A stretch of 64,000 nt of DNA, from assembly GCF_025766255.1 (NCBI RefSeq), contig NW_026516695.1, forward strand, positions 186,001 to 250,000. The letters are read 5' to 3'. The DNA comes from Zychaea mexicana. Taxonomy: Eukaryota > Mucoromycota > Mucoromycetes > Mucorales > Lichtheimiaceae. This document shows, piece by piece, positions 22,765 through 34,940 of this stretch. The first letter of the stretch is position 1, and each line of letters starts with the position of its first letter. The position numbers and the translations under genes were made by a program. Under the pieces are notes generated by a model. It worked only from the letters and a program-made list of their open reading frames with translations, made no database searches and was not told where the DNA came from.

Positions 22765-25700
22765 CTATAGTGTTTCTTCTGAAAGTACTGCATCTGGCAG
22801 AGAAATATCTTCGTCAGGCATAGTATAATCTACTGGCGGCATATACTCATACATCAGCTCGTCATGTTCCTTCTCAATATCCTCATATGTCTCAGCATGG
22901 ACAAAGTAAACGTCTTCGTCATATTCATCGTCCGCATCGTCACCGTATTGTTCGTCGTTGTCGATCTGTGAAATTTCACCAACAGTACGCGGTTTGCTGC
23001 TTCTGATATTACATTCGAGACGTTCAGCTTGTTCCAAAAGATCACCAAGAATAGCTTGCCACCCATCGTCATGCGTCGCCTCTATGGCATCTTGAATGGC
23101 GCTATAACGTGCTGCAGCGTATGCTTCCAGATTCTTTTCTTCGTCCTAAGTGGAAAGTTGAGATCACAGTATGGAGTTTCAATGAAGTACCATAGCACTA
23201 ACCTCGATCATTATCAGCTCTTCCTCGGCGCGCTTAATGTTTATAATACCTCTGAGAACGTCGACGTCGTTGCTTTCTGCTATATGGTGCTGTTCCCAAA
23301 ATCGTGTCTCCAGATGACAGACATCCTCCCACTGGACTTCAGGCTCCAACAACAGATGGCAAGCAGCATTGTATAGCTTCAATTGCTTTTCAGCTGCAGT
23401 GCTTTGTTTCTTGATTGCGCTTCTAACTTTCGTGCTTACTCTTTCGCCTGTTTCATAATTAATTAATTATATCCATCAGCAGCGCTTTCTCATTTTTACA
23501 CTTCAAAAAACAGATATACAATACCTATTTTGCCCTCTCGATTACGCAGCTGATCATACATCATCTTACGCGAGATTATATGTGATTTTAGTTTATACAG
23601 GCTATCTTCCTTTTCTCGCTTTGCTTTTGCTTCTTTTGCGCTTGCGTATTCTGTGCTATTTATCTGCCATCTTCGTTCAGGCTTTAGCACCCTTTCAAAT
23701 TCTGGTAACATTGTCTTCAGCGATCTCGAGCTTTCTTGAGAGCTTTCGAAGCAATCTAAATTTCTCGTCTATTGATGATAGCAATAGCTTAATACGCATA
23801 AACGAAAGGGAGTAGAAATCGTTATACATACCTGCTTCCGCCATAGTCATATTGGCACATTTATCTGGATCTTGAAGCTCCCTCGATAAAGTAATGCGCT
23901 CCGCTCTAATGATGTTTTCCGAATGGTTTAGTTGTCTAAGTATTTTACAGTACTCTACAGAAACACTTTGTAAACTCACTCAACCGCGTAAAAATGTTCT
24001 AGTTCTTCATAATACTGTATTTTTACTGATAGAGGTTTGATACCAGTGAATATAGTACGATCTTTCGATTTTTTATGGACGGTATCTTTGTACGTCTTCC
24101 ATTCTTCTTCGAATCTGAGCTCATCTATCTTCCCGTCCTCGTTTCACCACCAGCATGGCGTACCGCCGGAAGCTACAAGGGTAGCTCTGTGTCGCAAGTA
24201 TGCAGACGCTTGTTCGATGATTGCCTTTGCCCTTTTCGTCCGTTTTTTAAGCGCGTAACCTATCGGTACTATTATGAGTATCACGCAATCATTTATAACT
24301 TCATTTAAAATCATGCATACACATATTGATTATAGTCTTGGCTTTCGAATGACCAATCGCATGCTGTAAAACGAACAGACGTCTCTTGGCGCTCATTTGT
24401 CTAGTCATTGAGACAAATCCTCCAAGGTAGGACCAAAGACGCTCAAGTCCTTCTCCATCTGTCAGTCCAAAGCCGCTTATGAATCGTGGATGATAATCGA
24501 CCTGGCAAGACATTGAATGGGCGTATGCATGGAAAACGGAGACGGCCATCTGTGATCCAGCTTGAGCAAAATTGGGAAATGCTTGCTAATGGTGCATAAG
24601 TAATTAAAGATCAGTTTGTTTACCGGATGCGATGATATTCTTAGACACGGCAAAATACCTTAAATGATGGTTCAAAGCGACAACCAAGATCATACAAAAT
24701 ATTGACATCTTTGTATCCCTTAGTGGCAACAGCAAGCACAGATAGAGCATATTTGTACCTATACAAAGCTCAACATGTAAGTGCATATTATACGCTAGGG
24801 ATTATAGACTGCATGCATGTAAAAAGTATTAAAATTACTTTTCACCAGAAGCAAAGATATTCGTAAACTGAAGTGGAACATTGTGTCTGCCGCATACACA
24901 GCCTACTATTCCACTTTCATAGAACTTCTCGACAGCATCAGAAACGGACGTAACAGCTTTGAGCTCACTCTCGCAACGCTTATTGACGGCATTGGTGACT
25001 TCATGCTTTTCGTAAACGTCATGCATGTTATCAGCCGAGAAAAACGTCGCTGCTTCAGCTTTTTTTGTATCATTTGCATGTGCTTTGCGTCGTCGCAATT
25101 GCATGTTGCCATCGACTGCGACGAACAGTTTTCCTTCCTGTGTAAATTGTATATTGAGTCATTAGCTCATCAAAATATCATGACAGCACTAAATTATAAA
25201 ACGAGAAGGAGACCTTGGGACAAGCCAGACACGCATCTCGCTCCATTGGAGTATTATTGCTGAGCTCGTTAACCATTTCATCCGTCACTTTTTCTTTCAG
25301 CTCCATGTATGCTGTATGTGCATTTCCTAAAGTCTTTCGAATTCTATCAGGATTCTTTATTCCATAAAATTCAAATGTATATACAATACATTAGAATAAC
25401 TGTTATGATAAGTGATTTCGCTCCATTGTGTTATCATCTGATTATTATATTAGCAGTAACAGTACCTCAAACTTGTGCACATAAGAGCAAGCATTTCCAA
25501 AGGCTTGTGCTGCTAAATGACCTTCAGCCAAAAGCGCAGAATAGAAATCAAGCAATGGGAGATGAAATGCTGTCCTCGGCGAGGCGGGAGATGACGGAAA
25601 CAAGTGATGGTAAAGCAAGGTTGAGGCGTCTGATTTACATTCACAGAATGGTATTTTATAACTTTTAATGCCTGTTTCGTATTGTTTTGGACGGCATTTA

Positions 25701-26298
25701 TAGGAATGTTTTAGCAGTTGTCCATATCACAGTATGTTTGGTAATTATTAATGCAACGTAATGCGTTACCGGTAATGAAAACGCAAAGGATCTCCCGTTC
25801 CTTTGTTTTATCGCATGTAGTGCAGCGCGCGTCGAAAAACGGAGTCGTATCGGCCAGACTATAGTCGCTACTTCCCTTGCACTTTACATAGTCTTTCGGT
25901 AGCACCTTAAAAACCTCGGACCAGTTTTCATCAAGAGCTTCCAATTTCCTTTTATGTTCTTCGATGTCATGGTCATTCAGACGAAACACTGTCAAGCCTT
26001 CATTAAAAGCGCTACCAGGACCGTCATAGTCGAGATCATCGGTTTCTCCGTGATCTTCGCGTTACAAAGTATATGTTATCATAAGCAAAGATTTAGTGTG
26101 CTTATAAGCGAATCAGTTACCTAATTGATCATGCTGTGAATTTTGACGCGTATCTCTTATAGTGGGAGCAGAAGCTACAACTGCATCGTCACCAGCATAC
26201 ACTTTGCGGCTTTTCGTTCTCGTTTTCCCATCGCTCAACATCGTGGATTCCACTAGGTCCATGGCGTCGTCTTCGTTGAACCGATCGTTAAAACTCAT
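22765..26298 (-). CDS. KDZ-family transposase with CxC cysteine motifs
   Basis: Minus-strand gene; first seven exons (descending) 26298-26121, 26054-25770, 25671-25466, 25354-25214, 25137-24839, 24758-24659, 24585-about 24316 join in frame. C-terminal exons lie within 24300-22765 but their exact borders were not all resolved; the last ends at TAG 22767-22765. The N-terminus is acidic and Ser-rich. Cys motifs follow: CTTCDKTKE, FCECKSDASTLLYHHLFP and CLACPK. The RNase H-like core shows FVAVDGNMQLRR (first Asp), GIVGCVCGRHNVPLQF, NILYDLGCRF (Asp), VFHAYAHSMSCQ and GFGLTDGEGLERLWSYLGG (acidic). These are the defining KDZ motifs. The C-terminal part is charged and coiled-coil-like (LKPERRWQ..., EEELIMIEV) and ends with an acidic tail. 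It should cut and paste the element. All resolved junctions are canonical GT-AG, so the gene may be functional. Confidence 0.9.
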
Positions 26299-26940
26299 GA
26301 TCTAGTGCTAATAAGATGGTGCGGTCTGTTGTTTGTTACTTTGTAGCTAAGAACCTTCAAAAGATTATTTTTCATTTCAGTTCTCTATATTTATATTGCA
26401 ACACATATTAAGTTGATCACTTCTGTTTATTGCTCAGTAAACGTGCAAGTTGACAAAAAAGTACCACGCGCTTGAGGAAAGCTTCTTTTCCTGTAGTTTT
26501 TTTATGACGATCCCCTAATCCACAATTTATTTTTGTACACAGAAGTACGTTATGTAATAGGGTAAAAATGCTTGGATGCTAGGAACTGTTTCAAATTTCC
26601 TTGCTTTCTAAGAGTATTACTGTGGTTATTTCCAAATTGCACGAAGAAATCCTCCTAATAATTTCATCATTCTCGCTCCACCTCTACCCATCTACCACCA
26701 CACCGTCTAACTCTTTTTGTTCTATGCGGTTTTTTTCAGTTATGGACTCATATTCTTTGTATATGTATAGTATCCTTGTCCATGTCAAGGAACGACCACA
26801 TGTCCCCTAGCGCAGATCACTCTGTCTTCCACAGTAAAATCATGATCTGTAATTTATTAAATGAACTAACATACCTATTGGATGCTAATATGTCGCTTTT
26901 ATCAATAGCAACTTTTTAAAATGTGCTAAACCATTTAATT
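26299..26940. other. Spacer between the two element genes
   Basis: AT-rich, no long frame, inside the KDZ element. Probably the transposase promoter plus the 3' UTR of the upstream gene. Confidence 0.5.
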
Positions 26941-28108
26941 TAAAACTTTTCAAAACTAATTTGGCCATTGATAAGGGCATCATACAGCTCTGACCATCTC
27001 TTATACGGCATGTCACTCGGGCACAAAGCAGTATCTGCCTTTTCGCCAAAATCAAAACCCGTGAATTCGCACCCCAATGTTTCATTTCTGTAGCGAATTA
27101 TGCCACCGTCTGACACCCTCTTGAAACCTTTCCACGGAAACTTTGTCGACTTCGTTGTCTACATACATTCCTTAACAAGTATTGATACATTGATAACTGC
27201 AATGCAGGCACTGCTTGTAACATACTACAGAGTTCAACCATGAGGTCCTTAACCGTGCTTTTCTTTTTGGTAGGCTTTCTGGTCAAACGAGGGCCTGGCG
27301 AAAACGAATAATATACATTAGTAGCTCCTTTTAACAATGCTATGGTGTGTTAGCGATAGTTGCCGCCTGTTGTTCCTATAGTGACAGATTGTTGTTAAGA
27401 AAAGCTAATAAATAGATAATCCTTTTTCTCGATAACGTGTTACTATCACAGTGTATGATAGTATTAACCTTGACAATGTCGATGGAAGTTTGGACGCCCT
27501 CCCATCTTATTCAATGCGTTCTGAGCTTTCTCTTAATAGTTGGTATTAGAACCTTGAATATGAGCATTTCTAAGAAACAGATTTACTACTTTACATACTA
27601 TATGAGACTATAGGTGTAGTAAGCATCCAATCGGTCTCAAACTGGGGAGACATGAGCGTGCCGACATTCCATCCTATGGCCACGCTAGCACGGTGGTTAA
27701 CCGACATGATCTCGCGTCTGAAAGCTCTCCCAAGCTGCTGACGAACATCTAGATCCATAGGAGCCGGTTGCTCCATCATATGGTTTATGCGCTTGACCTT
27801 CTCTTCAAGCTTTTTCTGGTGCTCCTCGTTCATGCGAGCACAGATCGCAGCCAGTTGAGCAGTTGTCGTTGTCAACTCTCCATCGTTATACTGTCTGATA
27901 ATATCTTCCCATTATATATACTAGATAAGTAAAAATTCTCATTTTACCTATATACAAAATAGCAAACCTTCTCGCTCTTCGTCAGTGCTATCTTGAGAAA
28001 GGAAGTGAGTTAACGCGTCCAAGTGGACCACTTTTTGGTTCCCTTAGGGCGGTAATATTTGTCGCTGGAAGCATTTGACTGCTCTGGTTGGGGTTCCTGG
28101 TTGCTCAT
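26941..28108 (-). pseudogene. KDZ-element second gene, unknown function, apparent frameshift
   Basis: Starts with ATG at 28108-28106 inside the right inverted repeat (MSNQEPQPEQSNASSDKYYRPKG). The frame then breaks near 28030: one base shift is needed to continue as VVHLDALTHFLSQDSTDEERE, which is spliced (acceptor at 27906-27905) to DIIRQYNDGELTTTT and a helical block (EEHQKKLEEKVKRINHMMEQ, down to about 27591). Further coding-like pieces are GPRLTRKPTKKKSTVKDLMVEL (27310-27165) and KGFKRVSDGGIIRYRNETLG to QISFEKF, stop at 26943-26941. I do not know this family; basic and helical content could fit a DNA-binding partner of the transposase. The frame break may be a real mutation in this copy or a sequencing error. 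Confidence 0.55.
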
Positions 28109-28297
28109 TGTCGAAATGGAGGACGCAATGTAGTGAGAATTATTCTGAGAAAAAGAAGGTGCTATGGTAGGCTGAGCATACTATAATTTCTACGGTGTGC
28201 ACGGCGTGACACCGCAGAGGCCACAGGGTATGTTCCGTAGAGCTTGTAGAGGCCCGTACGGCGTCCGAATATAGGCAAATAATTTGGGTCTGGGGTG
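28080..28297 (-). repeat. Right terminal inverted repeat of KDZ element
   Basis: 218 nt, reverse complement of the left repeat without the 11-nt block. It includes the ATG (28106-28108) of the upstream element gene; in the left repeat the same codon is ATA. Promoter and leader of that gene must therefore lie in the repeat. Confidence 0.95.
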
Positions 28298-28305
28298 TCT
28301 AACTG
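28298..28305. repeat. Right 8-bp target-site duplication (TCTAACTG)
   Basis: Identical to 22303-22310, confirming the element boundaries. Confidence 0.92.
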
Positions 28306-28489
28306 TTTTAGCTGGCTGGGTGCAAAGGTGACGATAAGGCGTGTTTTTTCGAGGGGAGAATTTAGTGTGTTGTCACACAGGAGAACTTGTCAAAACGAAT
28401 GTCGAACACTTTGTTCGCTTATATTTGATGGGACAGGGCAAGTAGTTTCATCATATACAACACTGTCACACAATTTCTCTAGTGATACG

Positions 28490-29074
28490 ATCCTTGCTTG
28501 AGAGCTCCCTCTAGATGGTGTTGTTGGTACCGATGCAGTTTCTCGAGGAGAAAAAAAAAAGCAAAAAATAAACAATGAACCCAAATACTTGCCAAATCCA
28601 TCAAGTCAAAGATCTTTTGAACTCGTTTCTCGGGAGTATCCTCGTCCTCAGGCAATTTTACCATGCTACCAACCATCTTGTACAGACTTCCACAATACGA
28701 AGCATCTCGTCATGAGCTATACGGCTATCATTGTCTATATCATACAGCTGTTGTTGTTGTTGTTTTTGATGCAAGACAGATAAAAGTTATTAAAACCTTT
28801 ACTCTGATTAGATGACATTCTTTGCTATCAATCTTATATACAATACCTGAAAAGCCCCTGGATATGATACATTTTGTTTAAAATGTTTATTCTTTGGGAT
28901 TAATCGCGCTAACCACGAATGATTGTAAAAATGTGAATGAAGAAACTTACAGAGGAGCTTCTCACCTATCCGTCCACGACTAGTAACGCACAAGGCGCAG
29001 ATGACTGAGAGAATCCTCCTTTACAGATATGATTTGACAGCAGCTTGCTTGGGGATTCATGGAAAAAGTATACC
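28490..29074 (-). pseudogene. NCS-1/frequenin calcium sensor, pseudogene
   Basis: Conserved blocks of neuronal calcium sensor 1 appear in order on the minus strand: YFFHESPSKLLSNHI (about 29072-29030), VTSRGRIGEKLL (about 28985-28945), [20 protein letters not shown] (third EF-hand, 28752-28692) and [21 protein letters not shown] to KIFDLMDL (28685-28607), then a weak EGALKQGS (near 28510). Functional NCS-1 is a myristoylated EF-hand protein that regulates phosphatidylinositol 4-kinase. Here a one-base loss after RIVE shifts frame, the segment carrying the second EF-hand is largely missing, the third loop has lost its usual Gly (DNDS), and the last EF-hand is unrecognisable. The KDZ element sits about 190 bp from its 3' end. 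A functional copy presumably exists elsewhere. Confidence 0.8.
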
Positions 29075-32050
29075 TATTTAACATGCTCGCTACTTGTACA
29101 TATTATGAGCAAGATGTCATAAAAGTGGCACTATTAAGCGGCTCTAGATATCACTATGCATGTTAATGATATGCGGATGTTCTATGCTCTTACGCAAAAG
29201 TGCCGATGCGGCCTTTTAACAGCGAACTCGCAAAAGACAGCCAGATTGTACTACTGTATTGTTCTATGAAATACATCCGGTCACTGTATAGATCATATGT
29301 CTTCTAGATTAAAAAGTCAGTGCAGAAACAATGCAACGGTGTATTGAACAGCACCAGTGACCACCAATAGGAAGATGCATTGTATGTCGTTCTGAGGGTG
29401 GTCTTGTTGGACTATCACTACTCGAACGCTCTAATGCATATAATAATTATACTTGATGATATTACAAATCACAATTAACATCATACAGTGTTATTATCAT
29501 CAAAAAAGGTTGTATATGTAAAGTGAATGTGCCCTATCTGGCGAAAACTTCACTCAAGTTAATAGTTACGAATTCATTCTCACCAACAGAATTGAAGGAG
29601 ATTTTGTATGTTATGGCCGAACACATTATGTACAACATGACTACTACTGTACTGAAGAGAATGTTATGATAAGTAACTAGCCTAACTTAGAGCAACCAAA
29701 ATCATTAGTCGGGTTGAAGTGGTTGGACCTACAGGTTGGGTAGTAGTTTTCAAAACATTCTAAGAGGTAGCGATATTCGTAGACTAATATTACCATAGTA
29801 GAGAGCCATCACTCGTTTCATAACGCAATGCCTCACCTGACTCTTACTGTCACATTACACTTGCATGTATTATATGATCCATTGGCATGTAATCTTCCTC
29901 ACATTGACGGTTATCTTGCATATACATAAGTATGATAAGCTTTTCTTTTTCCAATGCAAACATAACTCAATGGCGACATTATACTGTCGCCCCCTGTTAG
30001 TTTCGCATTAATATGCCTCTTGACTCTTTTGTTTTTAAATTTTTATTCAGACGTGGCGTAGGATTCTCAAAGCCGACTCCAAGTACGACTCAAGTCAAAG
30101 GCTCATGAAATGTTCCCAAGTATGTATTGTTAAGCCAGCAACTCAGTTTGCATTGATAATTTCCTTGTCGTTCTACCGCTTCGTAACTTATTACTACATT
30201 AGTACGACCTGATTTTGATGATTCATAGTAAAAAGCGAGCCTATCAATTTCAAGATTTAAGTAGAAAGTTTAAGATTACCGAAATCATACCAGATTGGAA
30301 AAGTGTTTTATGCTATCTTGTTGACATTTACGTGCATTATAATGATGATGCGTACCATATACTAAACTGAACTTGAAGTGCTTTTATTTTACTGGAGTAG
30401 ACCTGAGCCCCTGAGGAACTTGAAGTGCTTAGTCCTAGTGCGTTTGCGTAATCATCGGATGCTAGACATCTTCTTCAGGTTACAGTATCAAAGGCGCTCG
30501 ATGCTATCTTCAAGAGCGACATGCAATATAAAGAGCTTCATGAAACCATTGGGACAGGCAGCTTGCAGAACATAGGTCTAAGCCATTTCTCTGGTGTTTG
30601 TAGCCTAGTTGATTAAATAACCACCAAATTGTTGGAGGGCGTTATTCTGGGGAGCAAGACAAGGGTGTAGAACACACAGCTCAACGCACTTGTCCATGCC
30701 GTTGCAGACGAAGACGAAGACGGCTGCGCTCGGCCCAGCGAAGGACTCTTAAAAACAGGTAACGATCAGGGATTTCAAATTTAGATTGACCGTACGATAT
30801 CCACATGTAGGTATATGTCGTTGAGAGACAGAGAGAAAGCTAATACATAGACGCCACTATCGATGACGCTAAACGCACATCCGCTTTCCTCTATGATGGC
30901 CATCTTGATGTTCCTGGTGTGTGCACATGCATTATGAGACCTTACGGACTGCGTGTAACCCGGTCGAGCATCTATGTTTTAATGCGAGCTGCTCTGTGCT
31001 ATTTAAACAAGAAAAGAGAGACTTGATTTATATTGCTTCCCGATCAAAACCACTCTCTTCCGTCTCTTCTCCTCGTCCACATAAAGCACTTCTTTTCTCA
31101 CTCCCACTTCTCTTTTAGGGAACGAACGTCTGAGCAAAGGCAATGACAAGCACTAGCGGACGCGTGACGAAGGTGACACGTAGATAAGCAATGCATCAAC
31201 AACACCACCAGAACAATGGCCGTACATAGCGTCAACAGCAGCAATAGCAACCACGATGAACTGCAGCAGCCTCAACAGCAACAAGAATGAAGCCATAATG
31301 GTTTCGAGGCCCAGCATCAGACGCTTCTGTGAAAGGACGAGGAGACCAATAATCGCCGGTATAGATTTTTCGAAAGACAAGAATGCCCCCGTCATGCGCC
31401 ATTATCGATAGTCTAGGCCTTGTGTAACCTCAGTGTCGAGTAGAAGAAAAGCGTGTCAATCAAGTAGAGACACTTCAAAAGAGCCGTGTAGAAAGACGAG
31501 ACTAGTGTGTACGTGTAGCCTGGAGTGTGCATTTTGCAAGGCGGGAATGTCATTGAGGTTGCATTCCCAATGCCTCGGGAGATGACAGACCCATAGTACG
31601 GTGTGTCCAGAGTGTGCTTGTCGGTGTAACATGGCATCACCTGGGCTGGCAAGTGACGCTGTCAACTCTCTTTCTTTCCTTGGAAGTCACCAGACATGCG
31701 AATGGGCCTAAGAGAATTATGGGGACTCGGGCAAAAGATATGGTTATCAGACGCTAAAGTCGCTTCCCAACTGTTGTGACGTGCTGACTAAAGCATTACT
31801 GGTGATGAAGACAGTTAGAGTGTCCGATGGATACAAGGGGTTCTCGCGTATATACGTTGGTTCGGCCTCGTTGCGGCCAGTAGTAGATGCATCACTCGAG
31901 AAATCATCCGAAATGCACAAAAGGATGGCAAATTACGCGCTAAAGGGTCGAAAGATGTAGTAAGTCATCGTTCATAGTGCTGTTTTTTAATCGTCCAATT
32001 GATCCTGAACGCTTCTCAAAAAGAACGTAGGACCACTCAAAAACAAACGA
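29075..32050. other. Gene-poor interval
   Basis: About 3 kb with dense stops. Two short stretches look weakly protein-like but have no recognisable motif: KALDAIFKSDMQYKELHETIG (+, about 30490-30550) and MKTVRVSDGYKGF (+, about 31805-31960). They may be gene relics. Confidence 0.4.
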
Positions 32051-32051
32051 T

Positions 32052-32258
32052 CCGAGTTACTTTATTAGCAGGATTGAAAAGCAATGAAGGACGAGTCAAC
32101 TTTACTAGCGGCAGTGTATACGTATCATGAGCGGGTCAACTTATCAGCAGCAGCACATACTCGCGATGGAGGATGGTACTTTACCAGCACCAGCATACAC
32201 TCGGGATGGAGGATTATCATCTACCAGAAGTAGCATATACTGGGAATGAGCTGGTTTG
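32052..32258. repeat. Degenerate ~40-bp tandem repeat, about five units
   Basis: Successive units follow the pattern TTTAC(C)AGCA-CAGCATA-ACTCG-GATGGAG(C)A--. They diverge from left to right (gacgagtcaac, gagcgggtcaac, gatggaggatggtac, gatggaggattatca, aatgagctgg). No coding frame runs through them. A decayed minisatellite. Confidence 0.65.
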
Positions 32259-33537
32259 TAATGGTAAGGCCAGTCAGCAGAGCCACTGTGCTGGGCAAGA
32301 GAGGAGCTTTCTCAAGTGGGAAAATCTGTCAAGCGCTTAGTTCTTCATATTGCTTTTCTTTCGATTACTCTTGAAGCAGCTATTGCTATCGATGTAATAA
32401 AAACAACAATACAATTCAACACGGCAGATCCTCAGAGGAAGGTCTACTCAATGTTTAACTCGAATGAGTATTGGTCAGATGGGTAAGGGAAACTGGAGAA
32501 AGGCTTTTCTTCAAGCTAGTCAATTGCAAACCCACTGCATACGGCGTCGTTGGGAGAGCTGTTGGCAGATAACAGCAGTTGAGGAGCACAGTTCAGTTAA
32601 AAAAGATAAAGGGTCTTCTTTATATACTGCAATTATGGGGTCAAGCGTGTTGTATCTATGTCCGCGCATACACAACATTATGCACCACACATATAGTCGA
32701 AAGACATAGATAATAATAAATTAGAAAGGTCCGTGTGCTATACACAAGCTGTCTGACTTGTTGGATGAAGGAAAGGAATGGAAGCGGTTATTGGGAGGAT
32801 CGTGTTATGATAAGATACTAATGTTGGACCAGGGGCAATGGATGCCAGGGAAAAAAACCACGTACTACCAGCGCCACTAACATCTTACCAAGAAAACGAA
32901 AAGATCGTCCCATCACCAGACAATCTGCATAATAAAATTCGGTTACTTATATACATATCATAGTTTGACACCATGAGAGATACCACGGTACAGGAAGGCT
33001 AATAGATAGGATTGTGCTATACAGTGTGTGCTGCCAGCGTAGGCTGCTGTTCATCTCGGTCGTTCATAGAACCCGGACATGCAAGGACACTACTACTTTG
33101 CCAGCTAAATACATCTCAGTCTATCAGCGCACGCTGATTGTATTCTGTATACTAGCTCGATGAAAAGCGTTTCTTCCGTAAATCTACATGCTCATTCGCA
33201 TTCGTGTCTTTGATTTCCCTTGACACAGTGCCGTGCACGGACCACCCCCAAACAAGCGGCGACATTATCGGAGGGTGGTGTATACTGGACCACTAGTGCC
33301 AAAGGGCGGTTTTTCATTTTTTCAAGAGTCGGTTTCTTTTCGTTTTTTTTCTTAATAAGATGGCTACTCGTTTTTATTATGAAGATGATTAAGGTCGAAC
33401 AGTTGATGAGCAAGGAAATGATGCTATGGACTGGGATGAGGAAGTCACTCCTTTCCATTATTTAAGAACATTGACCTGCTCTTACAGCATTTTTGACCTG
33501 CTCTTACAGCGTTGCTGTTTCAGTGAGCGCAGTAGTG

Positions 33538-34539
33538 GGCAAATAACACAGTAGACAAGTGGGAATTAGGGGTATTCATTGACGGATCCGAATCGGATCG
33601 ACTTCAATCCGAATCCGTTTCTGCCATGTTTCCTGTACTAATGCTATCGCTTCTGTACGGTAACGGCCCCAGTTCTCGTCTTCCCACCATTCGTACTTAG
33701 GGCGCGGGTTCATAGCAGTAACACCAGCATATACGTGTCCTTCAGCCTTGAACCAACTCAGGCCAGCTTCTATAGTATCTAGCGTATTGTGTAAGTATGA
33801 TATATCAAGCATGATCCAGGTATACAGTATCATAGTTTATGGCTTATTGTACTTACTCTTTTCATGTGCGCTTGTAACATTTAAGCTTCTCCAACAAACG
33901 ATTGTAGGTTAGTAGCACTGGAATGTGTTAGACTGTGTAACTACTTTATGAGATTATCGTCAAAGCTACTTTTTATTGCTCTTGTAGGCCCTTTACCGCG
34001 GTGTTTAGCTTGCAGGTATGCTTCGTACCATTTTACCTTTCCACATCCGCTTCCAATCTACCTCTTTAATTCTGGCTCTGGCCCTGGCCATTTACATCCA
34101 CAAGCTTCCTCCTCTTATTGGATCCATCCCCGCTGCTAGTAGTCCCCTCCATACCATAGCATTAGCCTTAGACTCAGTATTAGCCGTTATTATTGCTACT
34201 GTCGCTATCAAAGATACATAATGGATGACTTAAATAAGATCCTTTATTATTGTTGTTGTCACTATGAATTACTGCTGCAATCCATATACGCACATTATCG
34301 CTAATTAATCAAATACACGGAGTACCCAGACCCTTCTGCAATGCAATGTATGATACTATCGTCCGCATATAAAGAGTTGAGACATGGGGTGTTACGCTGT
34401 TCATACTTGAATTACGCGAATACCTAGTGTATTCCCAGGAATCTCACTTTTAGATGTCGAATAAACTACTGGGTTATTTGCTGTGTTATCTTTAAAAATA
34501 CTATAGCAAATAACCCACTTTTTAGCTGTGTTATTTGCC
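33538..34539. mobile_element. Candidate ~1-kb inverted-repeat (MITE-like) element
   Basis: GGCAAATAACACAG at 33538-33551 is repeated in inverse at 34526-34539, and similarity continues inward (AGTGGG at matching distance). A second, perfect 13-bp inverted repeat (TGGGTTATTTGCT 34470-34482 and AGCAAATAACCCA 34505-34517) uses the same motif near the right end. No clear target-site duplication was found, so borders are uncertain. Inside are an 85-codon minus frame (33833-33576; SWFKAEGHVYAGVTAMNPRP...EWWEDENWGRYR) of unknown family and a 67-codon hydrophobic plus frame (34018-34221). Could instead be chance or nested decayed repeats. Confidence 0.4.
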
Positions 34540-34940
34540 TTCTGCTGTGCAGTGATATCCTCTGATGCTATTACAATACCGGACTCAAACTAATCGTGAA
34601 AGAAAAAATAACTCCCGCTATATTTTCAGAAACCAAGAGCATTTGTTTGCTTTAAAAATTTGTGTTTATTATGTGGTGGAGTGAACAAGTAATATCTTCA
34701 TATCTCTATCTTCTACCATCGTCTTTCCGAAATATCACACGCTATGCCAAAGATATTTTTTCGACCTTTGTAGTACTTTTCCGTAACCATGCCAGAGGTG
34801 TCTTATCTTGCGTTTCTCTTCCCTAGATTTCGATTTACATGGCATTCTTTCACAGCCTGTGCAACTTTCAGTGTTAGAGCCTATCAGCCAAAAAAACAAA
34901 GTGAATGATTGGTCTTTTGCATGTATCAGGAAATGTCTCA

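Larger units (their letters stand above)
22311..28297 (-). mobile_element. KDZ (Kyakuja-Dileera-Zisupton) DNA transposon, complete
   Basis: A 5987-bp element bounded by inverted repeats (22311-22539 and 28080-28297) that start CACCCCAGACCCAAATTATT and flanked by the perfect 8-bp duplication TCTAACTG. It encodes, on the minus strand, a multi-exon KDZ transposase (22765-26298) and, upstream, a second gene whose start codon lies inside the right repeat (26941-28108). KDZ elements are cut-and-paste transposons with an RNase H-fold transposase and Cys-rich (CxC) modules, expanded in fungi and sometimes linked to TET/JBP DNA-modifying genes; no TET/JBP gene is seen here. The near-identical ends imply a young insertion. 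Confidence 0.94.

Noticed and set aside
22311..28297. TET/JBP DNA-modifying gene linked to the KDZ element
   Set aside because: No HxD...H dioxygenase motif was seen in either element gene or in the flanks.
26821..28300. Right-half KDZ gene as a second transposase
   Set aside because: It lacks the YDLGC, HAYAH and DGEG motifs that mark the transposase.
32052..32258. CRISPR-like array
   Set aside because: Units are contiguous and degenerate with no unique spacers, and the genome is eukaryotic.
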